Shown here in pieces: positions 1-8,897 of a DNA stretch of 59,244 nucleotides (positions within the stretch are counted from its first letter, which is position 1; each line of letters opens with the position of its first letter). The notes under the pieces were generated by a model. The model ran no database searches. It worked only from the letters and a program-made list of their open reading frames with translations, and was not told the origin of the DNA. The DNA is from VRUE01 sp036265675 (GTDB lineage: Bacteria > Actinomycetota > Thermoleophilia > Solirubrobacterales > 70-9), in the NCBI GenBank assembly GCA_036265675.1, contig DATAOP010000070.1:1-59244 (forward strand), in the 5' to 3' direction. The position numbers and the translations under genes were made by a program.

Positions 1-225
1 GGTCGCCGCCAGGACGCGGTAACCGGCCACGACCTGCGCTCGCGCAACGACGCGGTCGACCTGATCGAAGAAATCCAGCGCACCCAGGAGAACGCGGCGC
101 GCAAAGTCGCGGCCCGGGAAGCGGCGAAAGAAAAAATCGAAGCGGAAGCGGAACGGCGCCAGGAAGAAGCCGAAGCGCCGCCAGAACCGACGCAGCCGCA
201 GAAGCAGAAACAGGGCGGCAAATGA
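1..225 (+). CDS. C-terminal end of a hydrophilic protein of unknown function (5' end outside window)
   Basis: An open frame runs from base 1 to a TGA at 223-225. It encodes about 74 residues: a short lead-in, then a highly charged, probably helical Lys/Glu/Arg/Ala stretch and a Gln/Pro/Lys-rich end. The stop overlaps the ATG of the next gene (ATGA), so the two are translationally coupled. Glu is written mostly as GAA. In related actinobacteria the gene before rodA often encodes a PP2C phosphatase or FHA protein, so this could be the tail of one. No phosphatase or FHA motif lies in the visible part, so the identity is left open. Confidence 0.6.
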   Translation, partial: GRRQDAVTGHDLRSRNDAVDLIEEIQRTQENAARKVAAREAAKEKIEAEAERRQEEAEAPPEPTQPQKQKQGGK

Positions 226-1550
226 GCTCCGCCCGCAATCGCGAGCTGCTGGCGCTGGTCCCCGTCGCGCTGCTCCTGACCGCCGGCTTCGCCGGTGTCT
301 TCGCCCAGGAGAGCTCGGAGCTCGGCAACGCCAGCCTGATCTACGGCGCCTACTTCTTCGCCGTCTGCCTCGCGACCCACATCTACCTGCGGCTGCGGCT
401 CCCCGACTCCGATCCCTACCTGTTCCCGCTGGCGGCGCTGCTGACCGCGTTCGGCCTGGTGATGATCTACCGGATCGACGAGAACCTCGCCCGCGACCAG
501 GCCAACTGGTTCGTCCTCGGCCTCGTCCTGTTCGCCCTGACGATCCACTTCCTCCGCGACTACGACGTCCTCGAGCGGTACCGCTACACGATCGCCGTGG
601 TCGGCCTGCTGCTCCTGCTCGCGCCGCGGCTGCCGGGGATCGGGGCCCAGGTCAACGGCGCCTACCTCGGCGTCGACATCGGGCCGCTCGCCTTCCAGCC
701 GGCGGAGTTCTCGAAGATCGCGATCGTCATCTTCCTCGCCAGCTACCTGCGCGAGAACCGCGAGGTGCTGATCGTCGGCGCCCGCCGCCTCCTCGGCGTC
801 ACCCTGCCGCCGCTCAAGCACCTCGGGCCGCTGCTGGTCGTCTGGGGCGCCTCGATGTTCATGCTCGTCTTCATCCGCGACCTCGGCAGCTCGCTGATGT
901 TCTTCGCCGCGTTCCTCGCCCTCCTCTACGTCGCGACCGGGCGCTTCTCGTTCGTCGTGATCGGGATGGCGCTGTTCGTCGTCGGCGCCTGGTTCTTCGC
1001 CTCCCACGTGCCCCATGTCCACGATCGGGTCGACATCTGGCTCGACCCCTACCACGACCCCACCAGCGGCAAGTACGACCCGGGCGGTGACGGCTACCAG
1101 ATCCTGCAATCGATCTTCGCCCAGGCCGACGGCGGCCTCTTCGGCAAAGGCTTCGGCCAGGGGCTGATCACGATCCCGGGCACCAACAACGCGCTGCTGC
1201 CGGCGGCCCAGACCGACACGATCTACTCGCTGATCGTCAACGAGGTCGGCCTCTTCGGAGCCTGCGCGCTGATCCTCGCTTACCTGCTGTTCACGGCCCG
1301 CGGATTCAAGATCGCGCTGATCGCCGACGACGGCTTCTCGAAGCTGCTGGCGACGGGCCTGACCGCCGTCTTCGCGATCCAGGCCTTCGTGATCATCGGC
1401 GGGGTGACGCGGGTGATCCCGCTGACCGGCGTCACGCTGCCGTTCGTCAGCTACGGCGGCAGCTCGATCGTCGCCAACTTCGTCCTCCTGGCGCTGCTGC
1501 TGCTGGTCTCCGACCGGGCCCGTCGCGAGGCGAGGATGGGCGGATCGTGA
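222..1550 (+). CDS. RodA/FtsW/SpoVE-family peptidoglycan glycosyltransferase
   Basis: This 442-residue polytopic membrane protein matches the SEDS family, which polymerises lipid II into glycan strands. Visible family landmarks are FQPAEFSK at about 158-165, RDLGSS at about 219-224, the loop with GYQILQS and LFGKGFGQG near 288-310, and LPFVSYGGSS near 407-415. Around ten hydrophobic segments and the length fit the family. The ATG overlaps the upstream stop and its own stop overlaps the GTG of the class B PBP, the usual SEDS partner. The kinase and ddl that follow fit the actinobacterial rodA-pbpA-pknB block. RodA-like (elongation) is more likely than FtsW from this context, but sequence alone does not decide it. 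Confidence 0.93.
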   Translation: MSSARNRELLALVPVALLLTAGFAGVFAQESSELGNASLIYGAYFFAVCLATHIYLRLRLPDSDPYLFPLAALLTAFGLVMIYRIDENLARDQANWFVLGLVLFALTIHFLRDYDVLERYRYTIAVVGLLLLLAPRLPGIGAQVNGAYLGVDIGPLAFQPAEFSKIAIVIFLASYLRENREVLIVGARRLLGVTLPPLKHLGPLLVVWGASMFMLVFIRDLGSSLMFFAAFLALLYVATGRFSFVVIGMALFVVGAWFFASHVPHVHDRVDIWLDPYHDPTSGKYDPGGDGYQILQSIFAQADGGLFGKGFGQGLITIPGTNNALLPAAQTDTIYSLIVNEVGLFGACALILAYLLFTARGFKIALIADDGFSKLLATGLTAVFAIQAFVIIGGVTRVIPLTGVTLPFVSYGGSSIVANFVLLALLLLVSDRARREARMGGS

Positions 1551-3010
1551 ACCGCCAGATCGTCAAGCTCTTCGCCTTCGTCGTCGCCCTCTTCGCGGTC
1601 CTGGTCGGGTTCACGTCGTACTGGGCGGTCTTCGACGCCAAGGCGTTGAAGGAGAAAGACGCCAACAAGCGGCCGCTGCTCGAGCAGCAGCAGATCCGCC
1701 GCGGCAGGATCCTCGCCGCCGACGGGACGGTCCTCGCCCGCTCGGTCGCGAAGGGACGCGGCGATGCCCGCCGCTACGTCAGGCGCTATCCCGAAGGCGA
1801 ACTGTTCGGGCACCCGATCGGCTACAGCTTCGTCGAACAGGGCGACTCCGAGTTCGAGCAGTTCCACAACGACACGCTGGTCGGCGAAGAATCGGAATTC
1901 GCCTCGATCCTCGACGAGCTGCGCGGCGGCACCCAGGAAGGAGACGACGTCGTCACCAACCTCGACCCCGAAGCGCAGCGGGTCGCGCTGAGCGGGCTCG
2001 AGGCGGTCGGGTTCGGGGCGGTGGTCGCGATCGAGCCGTCGACCGGGAGGGTCAAGGTGCTCGCGTCGAACCCGCCCTACGACCCGAATCGGGTCCCCGA
2101 GCATCTCGAAGAGCTCAACCAGGACCCGACCTCGCCCTTGTTCAACCGCGCGACCCAGGGTCAGTACCCGCCGGGCTCGACCTTCAAGGTCGTCACCGCG
2201 GCGGCCGGCCTCGACAGCGGCGTGATCACGCCGGAAACCCCGATCAACGCTCCCGGCACGCTCGAGGTGCAGGGCCTGCCGCTGGCCAACGACTTCAACC
2301 AGGACTGGGGCTCGATCACCCTCGACACCGCGCTGACGAACTCGGTCAACACGTGGTTCGCCCAGCTCGGAGAAAAGGTGGGTCAGGAAACCCTGTTCGA
2401 ATACATGGAAGCCTTCGGCTTCGGCTCGAAGCCCGCGATCGACCTGCCCGCGAGCGAGCTCTCACCGAGCGGGGTGTTCTCCGAAGGCGAACTGCTCGGG
2501 CGCCACGACCCGGTCGACGTCGCCCGGGTCGCGATCGGCCAGGAGCGCCTGCTGATGACGCCGCTGCAGGATGCGCTGGTCGCCGCCGCCGTCGCAAACG
2601 GGGGCCACGAGATGAAGCCGCAGATCTGGAGCCGGGTGGTCGACCCCGACGGCCGCGTCACCAAGCGGCTCGATCCCAACCAGTACAGCCAGCCGATATC
2701 GGAGCAGACGGCGAAGGAGCTGACGACCGCGATGGAAGGGGTCGTGAACGAAGGGACCGGCACCAACGCCGCGATCCCCGGCGTTCCGGTGGCCGGCAAG
2801 ACGGGGACCGCCGAAACGCCGTTCAACGAAACCTGCGGGGGCGGCGACCTCAACCAGGCCTGGTTCATAGGCTTCGCTCCGGCCAATGACCCGAAGATCG
2901 CGATCGCAGTCTCGATCGAGTGCACCAGCGCGTTCGGCGGCGACGTCGCGGCGCCGATCTTCCGCGAAGTCGCGGAAACCCTTCTGAGCGAGGAATCGGC
3001 GAGTGGCTGA
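1547..3010 (+). CDS. Class B penicillin-binding protein (D,D-transpeptidase)
   Basis: This 487-residue protein has one N-terminal membrane segment (about 5-25), a PBP dimerisation-type region and a transpeptidase domain. The three penicillin-binding motifs are present: STFK with Ser211 as nucleophile, SVN at 266-268 and KTGT at 418-421. It would cross-link the glycan made by the SEDS protein encoded just upstream, outside the membrane. The start is GTG, sharing GTGA with the upstream stop. The 3' end overlaps the kinase start by 8 bp. It resembles actinobacterial PbpA in length and neighbours. No glycosyltransferase domain is present, so it is class B. Confidence 0.93.
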   Translation: MNRQIVKLFAFVVALFAVLVGFTSYWAVFDAKALKEKDANKRPLLEQQQIRRGRILAADGTVLARSVAKGRGDARRYVRRYPEGELFGHPIGYSFVEQGDSEFEQFHNDTLVGEESEFASILDELRGGTQEGDDVVTNLDPEAQRVALSGLEAVGFGAVVAIEPSTGRVKVLASNPPYDPNRVPEHLEELNQDPTSPLFNRATQGQYPPGSTFKVVTAAAGLDSGVITPETPINAPGTLEVQGLPLANDFNQDWGSITLDTALTNSVNTWFAQLGEKVGQETLFEYMEAFGFGSKPAIDLPASELSPSGVFSEGELLGRHDPVDVARVAIGQERLLMTPLQDALVAAAVANGGHEMKPQIWSRVVDPDGRVTKRLDPNQYSQPISEQTAKELTTAMEGVVNEGTGTNAAIPGVPVAGKTGTAETPFNETCGGGDLNQAWFIGFAPANDPKIAIAVSIECTSAFGGDVAAPIFREVAETLLSEESASG

Positions 3011-4865
3011 GATCGGCGAGGGCAGCGTCCTCGACTCGCGTTACCGGCTGTTGCAGCGGATCGGCTCCGGCGGGATGGCCGACGTCTGGCTCGCCGATGA
3101 CCCTCACCTTCAGCGCCGGGTCGCGCTCAAGGTCCTGCATCGGCGCTTCGCCCAGGACCGCGAATTCGTCGAGCGGTTCCGGCGCGAGGCCGAGGCCGCC
3201 GCCTCCCTCCAGCACCCGAACATCGTCGCCGTCTACGACCGCGGCGAGGTCGAAGGCACCTACTACATCGCGATGCAGCTCCTCGAAGGGCACACGCTGA
3301 AGGAGCTGATCGACGCCGGCCTCAGCCCCGATCAGGCGGTGGCCCTGATCCGCCAGGTCCTCGAGGCCGCCGGGTTTGCCCACCGCAACGGCGTCGTCCA
3401 TCGCGACCTCAAGCCGCAGAACGTGATCGTCGACTCCGAGGGCAAGGCCACCGTGACCGACTTCGGGATCGCCCGGGCCGGCGCCTCGGAAATCACCCAG
3501 GCCGGGTCGGTGATGGGGACCCCTCACTACCTGTCCCCGGAGCAGGCCCAGGGTCTCGACGTGACTGCTGTCTCCGACCTCTACTCGATCGGCGTGATCC
3601 TCTACGAGGCGCTGACCGGCCGGGTTCCGTTCGAGGCCGACTCGGCCGTCGCGATCGCGATGAAACAGGTCTCGCAGGCGCCCCAGCACCCGAGCTCGAT
3701 CAACCCGCAGGTCTCGCCGGCGCTCGACGCGGTCGTGATGCGGGCGCTCGAGAAGGACCCGGGCCGACGCTTCCAGAGCGCCGAGGCCTTCATCGCCGCG
3801 CTCGACGCCGCCGCCCGAGATCCGGGCGCGCGGAGCGGGACCGCCGCCTTCGCGCCGCTGCCGCCGGTCGTTGCCGTCGCCGAGGAGGAGCCGATCGAGG
3901 AGGAGCGCGACCGGACCCCCTGGATCATCGCCGGGGTGATCGCGGCGATCCTGATCGGCCTGCTGATCGGCCTCCTCCTGACCCGCGACAGCACCACCAA
4001 CGTGCCCGACGTGACCGGGGCCAACCGGCAGCTGGCGGAAAAACGGCTCGAAGACCGGGGTTTCACGATCGGCAACCGGCGCGAAGTGCGAAACGAAGCG
4101 GCGGCCGGCACGGTCCTCGAGCAGGAACCGCTGCCCGGCAAGGCCTCCCTCGACTGCTCGTTCCTCGGGTTCTTCTGCTCGAAGCCGGAAGTCGTCCTCA
4201 CGGTCAGCACTGGGCCCGGCAGCGGCAATGTCCCGAGCACCGCCGGCCTCTCCAAGGAAGACGCCGAAGACGCGATCGAAAGCGCCGGGTTCGAACCGCA
4301 GGTGACGGAAGTCAACTCGGAAAAGGTCGAATCCGGGCTGGTGATCAAGTCGGACCCGCGCGGGGGGACGAGCGCGATCCGCGGCTCGGTCGTGACTCTC
4401 ACGGTCTCCAGCGGCCCGAAGCTCTCGAAGGTCCCGGTCCTGGTCGGGACGACCCGCAGCCTCGCGGTCCAGCAGATCCGCGGCCGAGGCCTGGTCCCGA
4501 ACGTCAGCGAAGAGGAGAGCTCGAAGCCACAGGGCCAGGTGATCCGGCAGGCGCCCAGCGCGGGCTCCGAACTGCCTCGCGGCTCCGGCGTCTCGATCGT
4601 GGTCTCGAAGGGCGAAACGAAGGCGAAGGTCCCGAACGTGATCGGCGACGAACGCCGCGAAGCGGTGGAAGCGCTGCGCGCCGCCGGGCTCGAACCGACC
4701 GTCCAGGAACAGCAGACGGAAGTCCCCTCGCAGGTCGGCCGGGTCACCGACCAGTTCCCGCCGCCGGGCTCGGAAGTCGAACCCGGCTCCTCGGTGACGA
4801 TCGTCGTCGGCAAGCCCGCGCCCTCCGGCCCCGAACCCGAAGCACCCGTCGAAGGCGAAGAATGA
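3003..4865 (+). CDS. pknB: Membrane Ser/Thr protein kinase with four PASTA domains (PknB type)
   Basis: This 620-residue protein has an intracellular Hanks-type kinase domain (about 10-270) with a GSGGMAD glycine loop, Lys43 in VALKV, the HRDLKPQN loop with Asp135, DFG at 153-155 and GTPHYLSPEQ in the activation segment. A Glu-rich linker and one transmembrane helix (about 307-328) follow. Four PASTA repeats (about 331-607) make up the outer part, which in known homologues senses muropeptides or lipid II. A Pro/Glu-rich tail ends the protein. The first PASTA carries a short insertion with two Cys. The GTG start overlaps the PBP gene and the stop overlaps ddl. Glu codon choice changes sharply between the two halves (see findings). 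Confidence 0.96.
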   Translation: MAEIGEGSVLDSRYRLLQRIGSGGMADVWLADDPHLQRRVALKVLHRRFAQDREFVERFRREAEAAASLQHPNIVAVYDRGEVEGTYYIAMQLLEGHTLKELIDAGLSPDQAVALIRQVLEAAGFAHRNGVVHRDLKPQNVIVDSEGKATVTDFGIARAGASEITQAGSVMGTPHYLSPEQAQGLDVTAVSDLYSIGVILYEALTGRVPFEADSAVAIAMKQVSQAPQHPSSINPQVSPALDAVVMRALEKDPGRRFQSAEAFIAALDAAARDPGARSGTAAFAPLPPVVAVAEEEPIEEERDRTPWIIAGVIAAILIGLLIGLLLTRDSTTNVPDVTGANRQLAEKRLEDRGFTIGNRREVRNEAAAGTVLEQEPLPGKASLDCSFLGFFCSKPEVVLTVSTGPGSGNVPSTAGLSKEDAEDAIESAGFEPQVTEVNSEKVESGLVIKSDPRGGTSAIRGSVVTLTVSSGPKLSKVPVLVGTTRSLAVQQIRGRGLVPNVSEEESSKPQGQVIRQAPSAGSELPRGSGVSIVVSKGETKAKVPNVIGDERREAVEALRAAGLEPTVQEQQTEVPSQVGRVTDQFPPPGSEVEPGSSVTIVVGKPAPSGPEPEAPVEGEE

Positions 4866-5830
4866 GGGTCGCCGTCCTCGCCGGCGGGCGCTCCTCCGAG
4901 CACGACGTCTCGCTGCGCTCAGGAGAGGCGGTCGCCGGTGGCCTCGAGGCCGGCGGTCACGAGGCCCTGCGGGTGACGATCGCACGCGACGGGGCGTGGA
5001 GCTGCGACGGCGAGCCCGTGTCGCTGGCCCCGGCCGGCGGCCTGCTCGAGGCCGACGTCGCCTTCCCGGCCCTGCACGGCCCGTTCGGCGAGGACGGCAG
5101 CGTTCAGGGCCTGCTCGAGTGGCTCGACGTCCCCTACGTCGGCTCCGACGTCCTCTCCTCGGCGATCTGCATGGACAAGCTGACCCTGAAGCGCCTCTGC
5201 GCCGAGCGCGGCCTGCCGCAGGTGGGGTTCGTCGCCGTCGGCGAGGAGGGCTGGCGAGAGCGCTGCGCCGCGCTCGGCCTGCCGCTCTGGGTGAAGCCGT
5301 CGCGGCTCGGGTCGAGCGTCGGCATCAGCCGGGTCGAGACGCTCGACGCCCTCGACGCGGCGGTTGCCCAGGCCCGGCACCACGATCCGCGGGTCATCGT
5401 CGAGGCCTCGGCCCACGGCCGCGAGGTCGAGTGCTCGCTGCTCGGCAACAACGACGAGGTCGAGGCATCCCCCCCGGGCGAGCTCGACGTGCACGGGCAG
5501 TGGTACGACTACGAGCGCAAGTACGGGGAGGGGGGCATGGAGCTGCTCGTCCCCGCCCGGATCCCGGCCGAGCAGCAGGAGCGGGTGCGGGAGCTGGCGG
5601 TCGAGGCCTTCGCGGTCGGCGGCTGCTCCGGACTCGCCCGCTGCGACTTCTTCGTCGAGCCCGACGGCACGGTCCTGCTCAACGAGGTCAACACGATGCC
5701 CGGCTTCACCGAGACCAGCGTCTACGCGAAGCTCTGGGAGGCCACCGGCCTCGCCTACCCTGACCTCTGCCGGCGCCTCGTCGAGCTCGCGGTCGAGCGC
5801 CACGAGAGCGACCGCTCCTACGAGTTCTAG
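4862..5830 (+). CDS. ddl: D-alanine--D-alanine ligase
   Basis: This 322-residue cytosolic ATP-grasp enzyme makes the D-Ala-D-Ala dipeptide for the lipid II stem. The N-terminus has the family signature GGRSSEHDVSLRSG, the central part shows WVKPSRLGSSVGIS for ATP binding, and the C-terminal part has LARCDFF and LNEVNTMPGFTETS with metal-binding residues. The ATG overlaps the kinase stop (ATGA), making it the last gene of the cell-wall operon. The stop overlaps by 3 bp the stop of the convergent gene on the other strand. Almost all Glu codons are GAG, unlike the preceding PASTA region. Confidence 0.96.
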   Translation: MRVAVLAGGRSSEHDVSLRSGEAVAGGLEAGGHEALRVTIARDGAWSCDGEPVSLAPAGGLLEADVAFPALHGPFGEDGSVQGLLEWLDVPYVGSDVLSSAICMDKLTLKRLCAERGLPQVGFVAVGEEGWRERCAALGLPLWVKPSRLGSSVGISRVETLDALDAAVAQARHHDPRVIVEASAHGREVECSLLGNNDEVEASPPGELDVHGQWYDYERKYGEGGMELLVPARIPAEQQERVRELAVEAFAVGGCSGLARCDFFVEPDGTVLLNEVNTMPGFTETSVYAKLWEATGLAYPDLCRRLVELAVERHESDRSYEF

Positions 5831-7206
5831 CCGGAGATCCTGAAGCCGGCGCGCTTGACCGAGGCGCCGGCCTTCGCGACGAGGCGGTAGCGGCCCGGCT
5901 TCAGGGCTCTGCCCCCGAGCCGGCCGGAGAATCGGAAGGCATTGGCCCCGGTCACCCCCTGGAGCGAGAACGTGCCCCTGATGGCGCGGAAGCGGGTGCA
6001 CCTCTTCCTGCCCCTGTTGGCCGTGGTCTGCTTCCGGCATCTGCCGCCGACTCTCCGGCCCATCAGAGCCCTCTCGACGGTGAAGCCGACGCTCGCAACC
6101 GCGGTGAGGCCATAGCGGACGGTCGCCCCCGCTCTCTTCCCGCGCCGTGCCCTGCTGACGATCGCTTCTCCCGCGCTGCGCGCCCGGAACGACCTCGGCG
6201 AGACCGAGAGCGAGGTGAGCGCGGGCGCCGCCACCGGAGGCGGCGGTGGAACGAACTCGAATGCGCCGATGTCGGGAGCAGGCCCGAGCAGGCGCGGGTT
6301 GCCGCCGAGGTCGAGCGGCCCGAGCCCTTCGACCGAGCCGGCGTCGATCGTCGGCGATCCCGGGGCCTCGCGGTAGTCGCCCGCAGCGGGGTTGAGGAAG
6401 AGAGGCGTCGAGTTCTGGTTGGCCGCGCCCGAGAGCGCCGCCGCTCCCTTTTCGGAAATGGTGTTGAAGTTGGAGTTCGAGACCGTGATGTTCCCCGGCC
6501 CGGCCAGAGAGTCATCGGCCCGGAGGTCGAACGCGCCCCCGCGCGCGATCGAATTGCTGAGAAGGAGGGTGTGATGTCCTTCGCCGCTGTTGCTGTACCT
6601 GGACTGGATCCCGACCGAGTTCTCACCGGTCGCGATCGCGGTCAGGTTGCGGGCGACCGCAACCGGTTCACCGGCTTCGATCGCCAGCGACTCCATACCG
6701 ATCGAGTTGGTGCCCCTGCCGCGGAGCAGGCTGTCCCGCACGAGGCATCCTCGGAACTGGCGCAACCCGGCCGCGCCTTCTCCGATTCCGAGCGCGCTGA
6801 CCCGCTCCACCTGACTCTGGCTCAGGCAATCGACCCCGACACCCTCCGTCTCTTCGTTGATCACGTCGAGATAGCTGAGGGTGGCACCGGCGGCGTTGAC
6901 GCGGATCGCCGGCAGCCCGCCGAGCTGAGCGGAGATCCGCGGCATCGGCCCGCCGAGGTCACCGTGGATCCGCAGCCCTCCGTCGACGACGTTGATCGGG
7001 GTCCCGGTGACCTGGTAGTCGCCGGCACCGACTATCACCTCGTCGCCTTCCGATGCTTCGTCGACCGCGTCGGCGAGCGTGCAGGGGGCGGCCTGGGTGC
7101 AGACTTCCCCGGTGCCGTTCGGCGCGGCGTAGCGCTGCTTCGCGTCGGCGCAGGCCGGGCTCGTGAGCAGGACAAGGCCGAGGACGACTCCGGGGACGAG
7201 CCTCAC
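5827..7206 (-). CDS. Secreted right-handed beta-helix protein with C-terminal Ig-like domain
   Basis: This 459-residue protein has a signal peptide of about 21 residues (LVPGVVLGLVLLTSPACA), then a parallel beta-helix region with repeated short strands and Asn/Ser-rich turns. The segment ending PDIGAFEF (near 330) is typical of pectate-lyase-like choice-of-anchor proteins. A basic, Arg-rich C-terminal domain follows, with GRRVGGRCR, a partner Cys in KRCTRF, FRFSGRLGG and LKPGRYRLVAKA; I read it as a surface-attachment or Ig-like module, by inference. The frame is open further upstream, but the signal peptide fixes the start at GTG 7206. A TACGAT hexamer ends 6 nt before it, suggesting leaderless transcription. 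The substrate is unknown. Confidence 0.8.
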   Translation of the reverse strand: MRLVPGVVLGLVLLTSPACADAKQRYAAPNGTGEVCTQAAPCTLADAVDEASEGDEVIVGAGDYQVTGTPINVVDGGLRIHGDLGGPMPRISAQLGGLPAIRVNAAGATLSYLDVINEETEGVGVDCLSQSQVERVSALGIGEGAAGLRQFRGCLVRDSLLRGRGTNSIGMESLAIEAGEPVAVARNLTAIATGENSVGIQSRYSNSGEGHHTLLLSNSIARGGAFDLRADDSLAGPGNITVSNSNFNTISEKGAAALSGAANQNSTPLFLNPAAGDYREAPGSPTIDAGSVEGLGPLDLGGNPRLLGPAPDIGAFEFVPPPPPVAAPALTSLSVSPRSFRARSAGEAIVSRARRGKRAGATVRYGLTAVASVGFTVERALMGRRVGGRCRKQTTANRGRKRCTRFRAIRGTFSLQGVTGANAFRFSGRLGGRALKPGRYRLVAKAGASVKRAGFRISG

Positions 7207-7244
7207 GCGCCGATCGTATCGCCGCCCGCCGCCCGCGATCGGAA

Positions 7245-8735
7245 TCAGTCGAGAAGTTTGATGTCGCTGATCTCGACCTGGTAGCGGCCCGGCTGGTCGC
7301 GGGCTTCGGATGCCCTCGTGAACCAGAGCAGGAAGTAGGTCGAGGGCTGCGGGACCCTGAGCTCGATGTCCTGGCTGCTCTCGGCTTCCGAGACTTCGCC
7401 GACCGGTTCGTCCCACCCCTTGATGTCCGACGGCGGCCCCGCCGCGGCGGCGAAGACCTGCGCGTCCCAGCCCGGGGTCGGCGTCCGGACCGCCATCGTC
7501 CTCGGCCGGGCTGGTGAGTTGACCGTGACATATATGCCGACGCCGGGATCGGGCCCGGTCTTGGTTCCCGCGAAGACGTCGGAGTCGTAATGCTCGGTTT
7601 CCCAGGCGGTGCCGGTCGGGTCGCCGTCGGCCGCGAGTTCGACCTTGCTGCCGACCTCTTCGCCGTCCCCCTCCGGGTCGTAGTCGGTCGCCGAGGTGAT
7701 CTTGATCGGGGCGCCTTTGCCCTTGTTCGCGCCGCCGCCGCCGAGCAGGCCGTCGGAGATCAGCTGCACCGCCAGCAGGGCGCCGCCGGCGATCAGGAGG
7801 ACGGCGACGATCGCCGCCCACGACCAGCGGGCCCGGCTCGAGAGCTTCCGATCCGGCGCCGGGACCGCGTCCAGGACGCTCGTCGCCTCGCCGGTGGTCG
7901 AGCCGGCGCGGGCGGCCTCGACCTCGAGCGCGGTCTCGAGGTCGTCGATCATCTCGGCGATCTTCTGGTAGCGCTCATCCGGGTTCTTCGCCGTCGAGCG
8001 CTCGACCACCAGTGCCGCCGCCGCCGAGACCTCGGGCCGCCGCCGCTGGACGTCCGGCAGGTCCTCGTTGACGTGTTTCATCGCGACGCCAACCTGGCTG
8101 TCGGCGTGGAAAGGGACCTGGCCGACCAGCATCTCGTAGAGGACGACTCCGAGCGAGTAGATGTCGGAGCGGGGGTCGACGCCGCGGCCCATCGCCTGCT
8201 CGGGGGCGACGTAGTCGGTCGTGCCGAGGACACGGCCGGTCGCCGTCATCCCGTCCTGTTCGAGCTGGCGCGAGATTCCGAAGTCGGTCAGCTTGGCACG
8301 CCCCTCCTCGTCGATCAGGACGTTCTGCGGCTTGATGTCGCGGTGCACCATCTGCCGCGCGTGGGCGACGCTGAGGCCGTGGGCGATCTCGATCGCGTAG
8401 GCGAGCGCCTCCTGGGTGTCGAGTGCGCCGACCCGGGCGATCCGCTGCTTCAGCGTCTCGCCCTTGACGTACTCGAAGACGATGTAGGGGTGGCCCTCGT
8501 CCTCGCCGGCATCGATCACCGAGACGACGTTCGGGTTGCTCAGCTTCGCGACCGCCCGGGCCTCCTGGCGGAACCGCTCGAGCTGGTCGGGCTGCTCCGA
8601 CATCTCGCGGTGCATGACCTTGACCGCGACCGGCCGGTCGAGCGTCTCGTCGCGGGCTAGGTAGACGGTGGACATGCCGCCGCTGCCGAGCTTCGCCTCC
8701 AGCCGGTAGCGGCCGGAGAGCCGGGTTCCGATCAT
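7245..8735 (-). CDS. Membrane Ser/Thr protein kinase with extracytoplasmic jelly-roll-like domain
   Basis: This protein of about 496 residues has a Hanks kinase domain beginning IGTRLSGRYRLEAKLGSGG, with the Lys in VAVKVMH, HRDIKPQN, DFGIS and GTTDYVAPEQA. It differs from the PASTA kinase: after a single membrane helix (about 310-330) it has a domain of about 150 residues starting near ITSATDYDPEGDGEE, with GDPTGTAW and GVGIYV. That pattern is typical of discoidin/galactose-binding-like folds at the end of some actinobacterial kinases. An ATG at 8762 would add nine residues, but those lie in an intergenic repeat also present upstream, so the ATG at 8735 is preferred. The extracellular ligand is unknown. 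Confidence 0.9.
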   Translation of the reverse strand: MIGTRLSGRYRLEAKLGSGGMSTVYLARDETLDRPVAVKVMHREMSEQPDQLERFRQEARAVAKLSNPNVVSVIDAGEDEGHPYIVFEYVKGETLKQRIARVGALDTQEALAYAIEIAHGLSVAHARQMVHRDIKPQNVLIDEEGRAKLTDFGISRQLEQDGMTATGRVLGTTDYVAPEQAMGRGVDPRSDIYSLGVVLYEMLVGQVPFHADSQVGVAMKHVNEDLPDVQRRRPEVSAAAALVVERSTAKNPDERYQKIAEMIDDLETALEVEAARAGSTTGEATSVLDAVPAPDRKLSSRARWSWAAIVAVLLIAGGALLAVQLISDGLLGGGGANKGKGAPIKITSATDYDPEGDGEEVGSKVELAADGDPTGTAWETEHYDSDVFAGTKTGPDPGVGIYVTVNSPARPRTMAVRTPTPGWDAQVFAAAAGPPSDIKGWDEPVGEVSEAESSQDIELRVPQPSTYFLLWFTRASEARDQPGRYQVEISDIKLLD

Positions 8736-8860
8736 GCGAGCGCTGGTCGAGCGGGCATCCATTTCTGTCTCAGTGCGAAGCGAGACCAGCGCGAAGCCTC
8801 ATGGTGGTTGCGCTTGTCGAGCGGGCATCCATCTGTGTGCGTTCATTGTCGGGCACGCCG
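8736..8860. repeat. Intergenic region with two copies of a short repeat
   Basis: Between the kinase and purM, the minus strand carries ATGGATGCCCGCTCGAC twice: ending at 8762 and again about 70 bp upstream near 8831. In each copy it is followed by A/C-AGCGC. The spacer contains CTTCGC-rich sequence similar to the elements at 9909-9974 and 57565-57641. Each copy supplies an in-frame-looking ATG, so start prediction here is unreliable. No hairpin terminator is evident. Confidence 0.6.
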
Positions 8861-8897
8861 TCCCGATCTGGTTCTCTGTCGCGCCCGCGACTCCCGC

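Noticed and set aside
2865..4985. Very long minus-strand frame antisense to pknB (and similar ones at 11.3-13.2, 15.2, 48.3-51.3 kb)
   Set aside because: Arg/Asp/Ala/Gly-rich products opposite clear coding genes are typical shadow frames in GC-rich DNA.
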